Shown in pieces: positions 43,631 to 45,072 of a stretch of 45,072 bases of DNA (the first letter of the stretch is position 1; each line of letters starts with the position of its first letter). The DNA comes from Candidatus Gastranaerophilales bacterium. GTDB taxonomy: Bacteria > Cyanobacteriota > Vampirovibrionia > Gastranaerophilales > Gastranaerophilaceae. The stretch covers positions 1 to 45,072 of the forward strand of contig CAJOKJ010000004.1 of assembly GCA_905235155.1 (NCBI GenBank), read 5' to 3'. The position numbers were made by a program, and so were the translations under genes. The notes beneath the pieces are model-generated. The model ran no database searches and was not told where the DNA came from. It worked only from the letters and a program-made list of their open reading frames with translations.

Positions 43631-43723
43631 ATAGAAAAATTAGCGGATAAAAATTGAACCCGACCGAAGTCAACAAAGACTGCAATGTAGAACAATTTCT
43701 ACAATTTCTGCTAATTTTTCTAT
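43631..43723. repeat. Inverted repeat with internal hairpin upstream of the IS110 gene
   Basis: ATAGAAAAATTAGC (43631-43644) is repeated inverted as GCTAATTTTTCTAT (43710-43723), a perfect 14-bp stem. Inside it, GTAGAA-CAAT-TTCTAC (43687-43702) forms a second hairpin that also copies the predicted XRE operator. The stretch lies 185-277 bp before the transposase start. In the IS110 group, structured bridge RNA is transcribed from the non-coding end upstream of the transposase. Confidence 0.5.
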
Positions 43724-43907
43724 TAAAATTATTAGTATTGGTAGAAAAAGATTAATAAGACCTAAAACTTAAAGTTTGAAAAGTAGAACAAATCAAAATC
43801 TTGAAGTCCTTGAAAAATTGGATAGAATCATAGTTTTAAAAACTGAGTTTACGAGGTGAATGTTTAGGAATATTCAAGATTTATCTATCAAAGGAAAGAG
43901 GTGTAGT

Positions 43908-44927
43908 ATGAGAAAATTGTGCGTAGGAATTGATGTTGCCAAAAGCAAATTTGATGTAATGTACACTATTGACGGTGAAAATTATTTTGGTTATTCAACT
44001 TTTCCAAATGACAAAAAAGGAATTAAAAAGTTTGTAAAACAAGCCGAAAAGTTTTTGAAACAAGAAAAATGTGAACAAATACATTTTTGCATGGAAGCAA
44101 CAGGAATCTACCACTGCGAGCTTTGTGAATATCTTCAGAATTCTGCTCATAAAGTAAGTGTGGTAAATCCTGTACGAACAAAATCATTTTCTAAAAGTCT
44201 TCAGTTAAGGACTAAGAATGATAAAGTCGATAGTCAAATGATAGCACATTATACTTTCTTATACAATCCGGCTCAAACTCCAAAAGTACCAAAAGAATTG
44301 CAACATTTTAGAAGGCTTGTAAAATTCAAAGAAACTCTTGTTGAAGATAGAGCAAAAGAGTTGATGAGAATAAAATCCGCTTTAGATTCTGATGTAAAAC
44401 AGTTAATTAACAAACGTATTAATTTTCTTGAAAAACAAATCAAAGAAACAATGTACAAAATTGAAACGATAGTAAAAGAAAATGAATTTTTATCAAGAAA
44501 TTTTAATTTGTTAATAACTGTTGATGGTATTAATTTTAATGTAGCTTGGCGGATACTTGCTGAATTAAACTATGAAACAATAAATGATATTACACCAAAA
44601 TCACTTGTTGCACACGCAGGTTTATCTCCAAGAGAAAACTCCTCCGGTGATAAATATGGTAAAGTAACTATTTCAAAAATTGGTAAAAGTGATTTAAGAA
44701 AAATAATGTATATGCCGTCATTAAGTTGCATTCGTCATGATAATTATTTCACAGATTTCTATTTGCATTTATTAGAAAAAGGCAAGCCTAAAAAAGTTGC
44801 AATAACAGCAGTTATGCGAAAGATGATTTTAACTGCAATGGGAGTTTTGAGGAATCAAGAACCTTTTGATCCTAATTGGTCAAAGAAAGTGCAGGCTAAA
44901 TACCAAGCAAAACTAAAAGCAGCTTAA
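43908..44927 (+). CDS. IS110-family transposase
   Basis: This 339-residue DEDD recombinase of the IS110 family moves its element with a bridge RNA in well-studied members. The N-terminal RuvC-like domain has Asp9 (VGIDVAKSKFDV), Glu63 (CMEATGIY), Asp105 and Asp108 (TKNDKVDSQMIA). The C-terminal Tnp20 domain has LLITVDGINFNVAWRIL, then HAGLSPRENSSGDKYGK with the catalytic Ser region, and DLRKIMYMPSLSCIRHD. AGAGGTG 4 nt upstream and the family start favour this ATG. An ATG at 43860 would add 16 residues. It appears intact. Confidence 0.93.
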   Translation: MRKLCVGIDVAKSKFDVMYTIDGENYFGYSTFPNDKKGIKKFVKQAEKFLKQEKCEQIHFCMEATGIYHCELCEYLQNSAHKVSVVNPVRTKSFSKSLQLRTKNDKVDSQMIAHYTFLYNPAQTPKVPKELQHFRRLVKFKETLVEDRAKELMRIKSALDSDVKQLINKRINFLEKQIKETMYKIETIVKENEFLSRNFNLLITVDGINFNVAWRILAELNYETINDITPKSLVAHAGLSPRENSSGDKYGKVTISKIGKSDLRKIMYMPSLSCIRHDNYFTDFYLHLLEKGKPKKVAITAVMRKMILTAMGVLRNQEPFDPNWSKKVQAKYQAKLKAA

Positions 44928-44947
44928 TTCTTCAAGCTTACAAAACT

Positions 44948-44997
44948 ATTAAAAGCACCAAAAGAAATTTTGTGTGTTTCTTTTGGCTGCTTTTAAT
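44948..44997 (+). terminator. Long hairpin after the IS110 transposase
   Basis: ATTAAAAGCACCAAAAGAAA (44948-44967) pairs with 44977-44997 across a 9-nt loop with one bulged base. Its T-rich 3' side and following TTAAGTTTTG suit a terminator. It might also belong to the right end of the element. Bases 44998-45072 hold nothing I can name. Confidence 0.7.
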
Positions 44998-45072
44998 TAA
45001 GTTTTGTTTTTATTTATTTCAATGCTTGACTTTTTCAATAGAATCTCCTTTAACGTGTCGTATTCATCACTC

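Overview
The window is AT-rich and has two clearly different halves. Bases 1 to about 16,750 are core chromosome, almost all on the minus strand. They hold a ribosomal-protein/RNA-polymerase operon (infA, rpmJ, rpsM, rpsK, rpsD, rpoA, rplQ, truA, rplM, rpsI) and a flagellar basal-body operon (fliE, fliF, a divergent fliG-like gene, fliH, flhA) that runs on without a real gap into yidD, a polytopic membrane protein and a patatin-like lipase. A menG/ubiE-type methyltransferase, a small repeat protein, a DUF378 membrane protein and a complete one-piece tmRNA gene (ssrA) follow. The joining of rplQ-truA-rplM-rpsI, low GC and flagellar genes suggest a non-photosynthetic cyanobacterial relative (Melainabacteria/Vampirovibrionia, e.g. 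Gastranaerophilales). That assignment is an inference from gene order and base composition.

Bases about 16,750 to 45,072 are an accessory mosaic that begins directly behind ssrA. It contains: (i) a DUF2971 gene, a miniaturised DnaE-like protein that has lost all three catalytic aspartates, a PD-(D/E)XK-like protein and a WYL regulator; (ii) a serine recombinase with DUF2924 and an XRE repressor; (iii) a fusion of a PD-(D/E)XK domain to an RNase J-like metallo-beta-lactamase/beta-CASP domain; (iv) a phage-type module of ParB-methyltransferase, DUF5681 and large terminase; (v) an ietA/ietS-type AAA ATPase plus subtilisin pair with a third gene coding for a nuclease; (vi) a Mu-like MuA/MuB transposition module whose MuA is interrupted by an in-frame TGA; (vii) a lipase with a divergent membrane protein, a DUF1804-like gene, a macrodomain/DUF4186 operon and a broken DUF3800 gene; (viii) a cluster of frameshifted small genes and an IS110-family transposase with a structured non-coding leader.

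The most interesting observation is a shared 15-bp motif, TGTCC-N5-TGACA. It occurs upstream of the WYL gene, the nuclease/dead-DnaE operon and the nuclease-MBL fusion, each time 2-3 bp before a -10-like TATAAA/TATAAT, and again upstream of the macrodomain operon. This predicts one WYL-controlled regulon tying together otherwise unrelated nucleic-acid and ADP-ribose enzymes across about 21 kb, in the manner of WYL-repressed anti-phage systems. I infer that these genes may form an undescribed defence or stress system. The sequence shows the motif and the domains, not the function.
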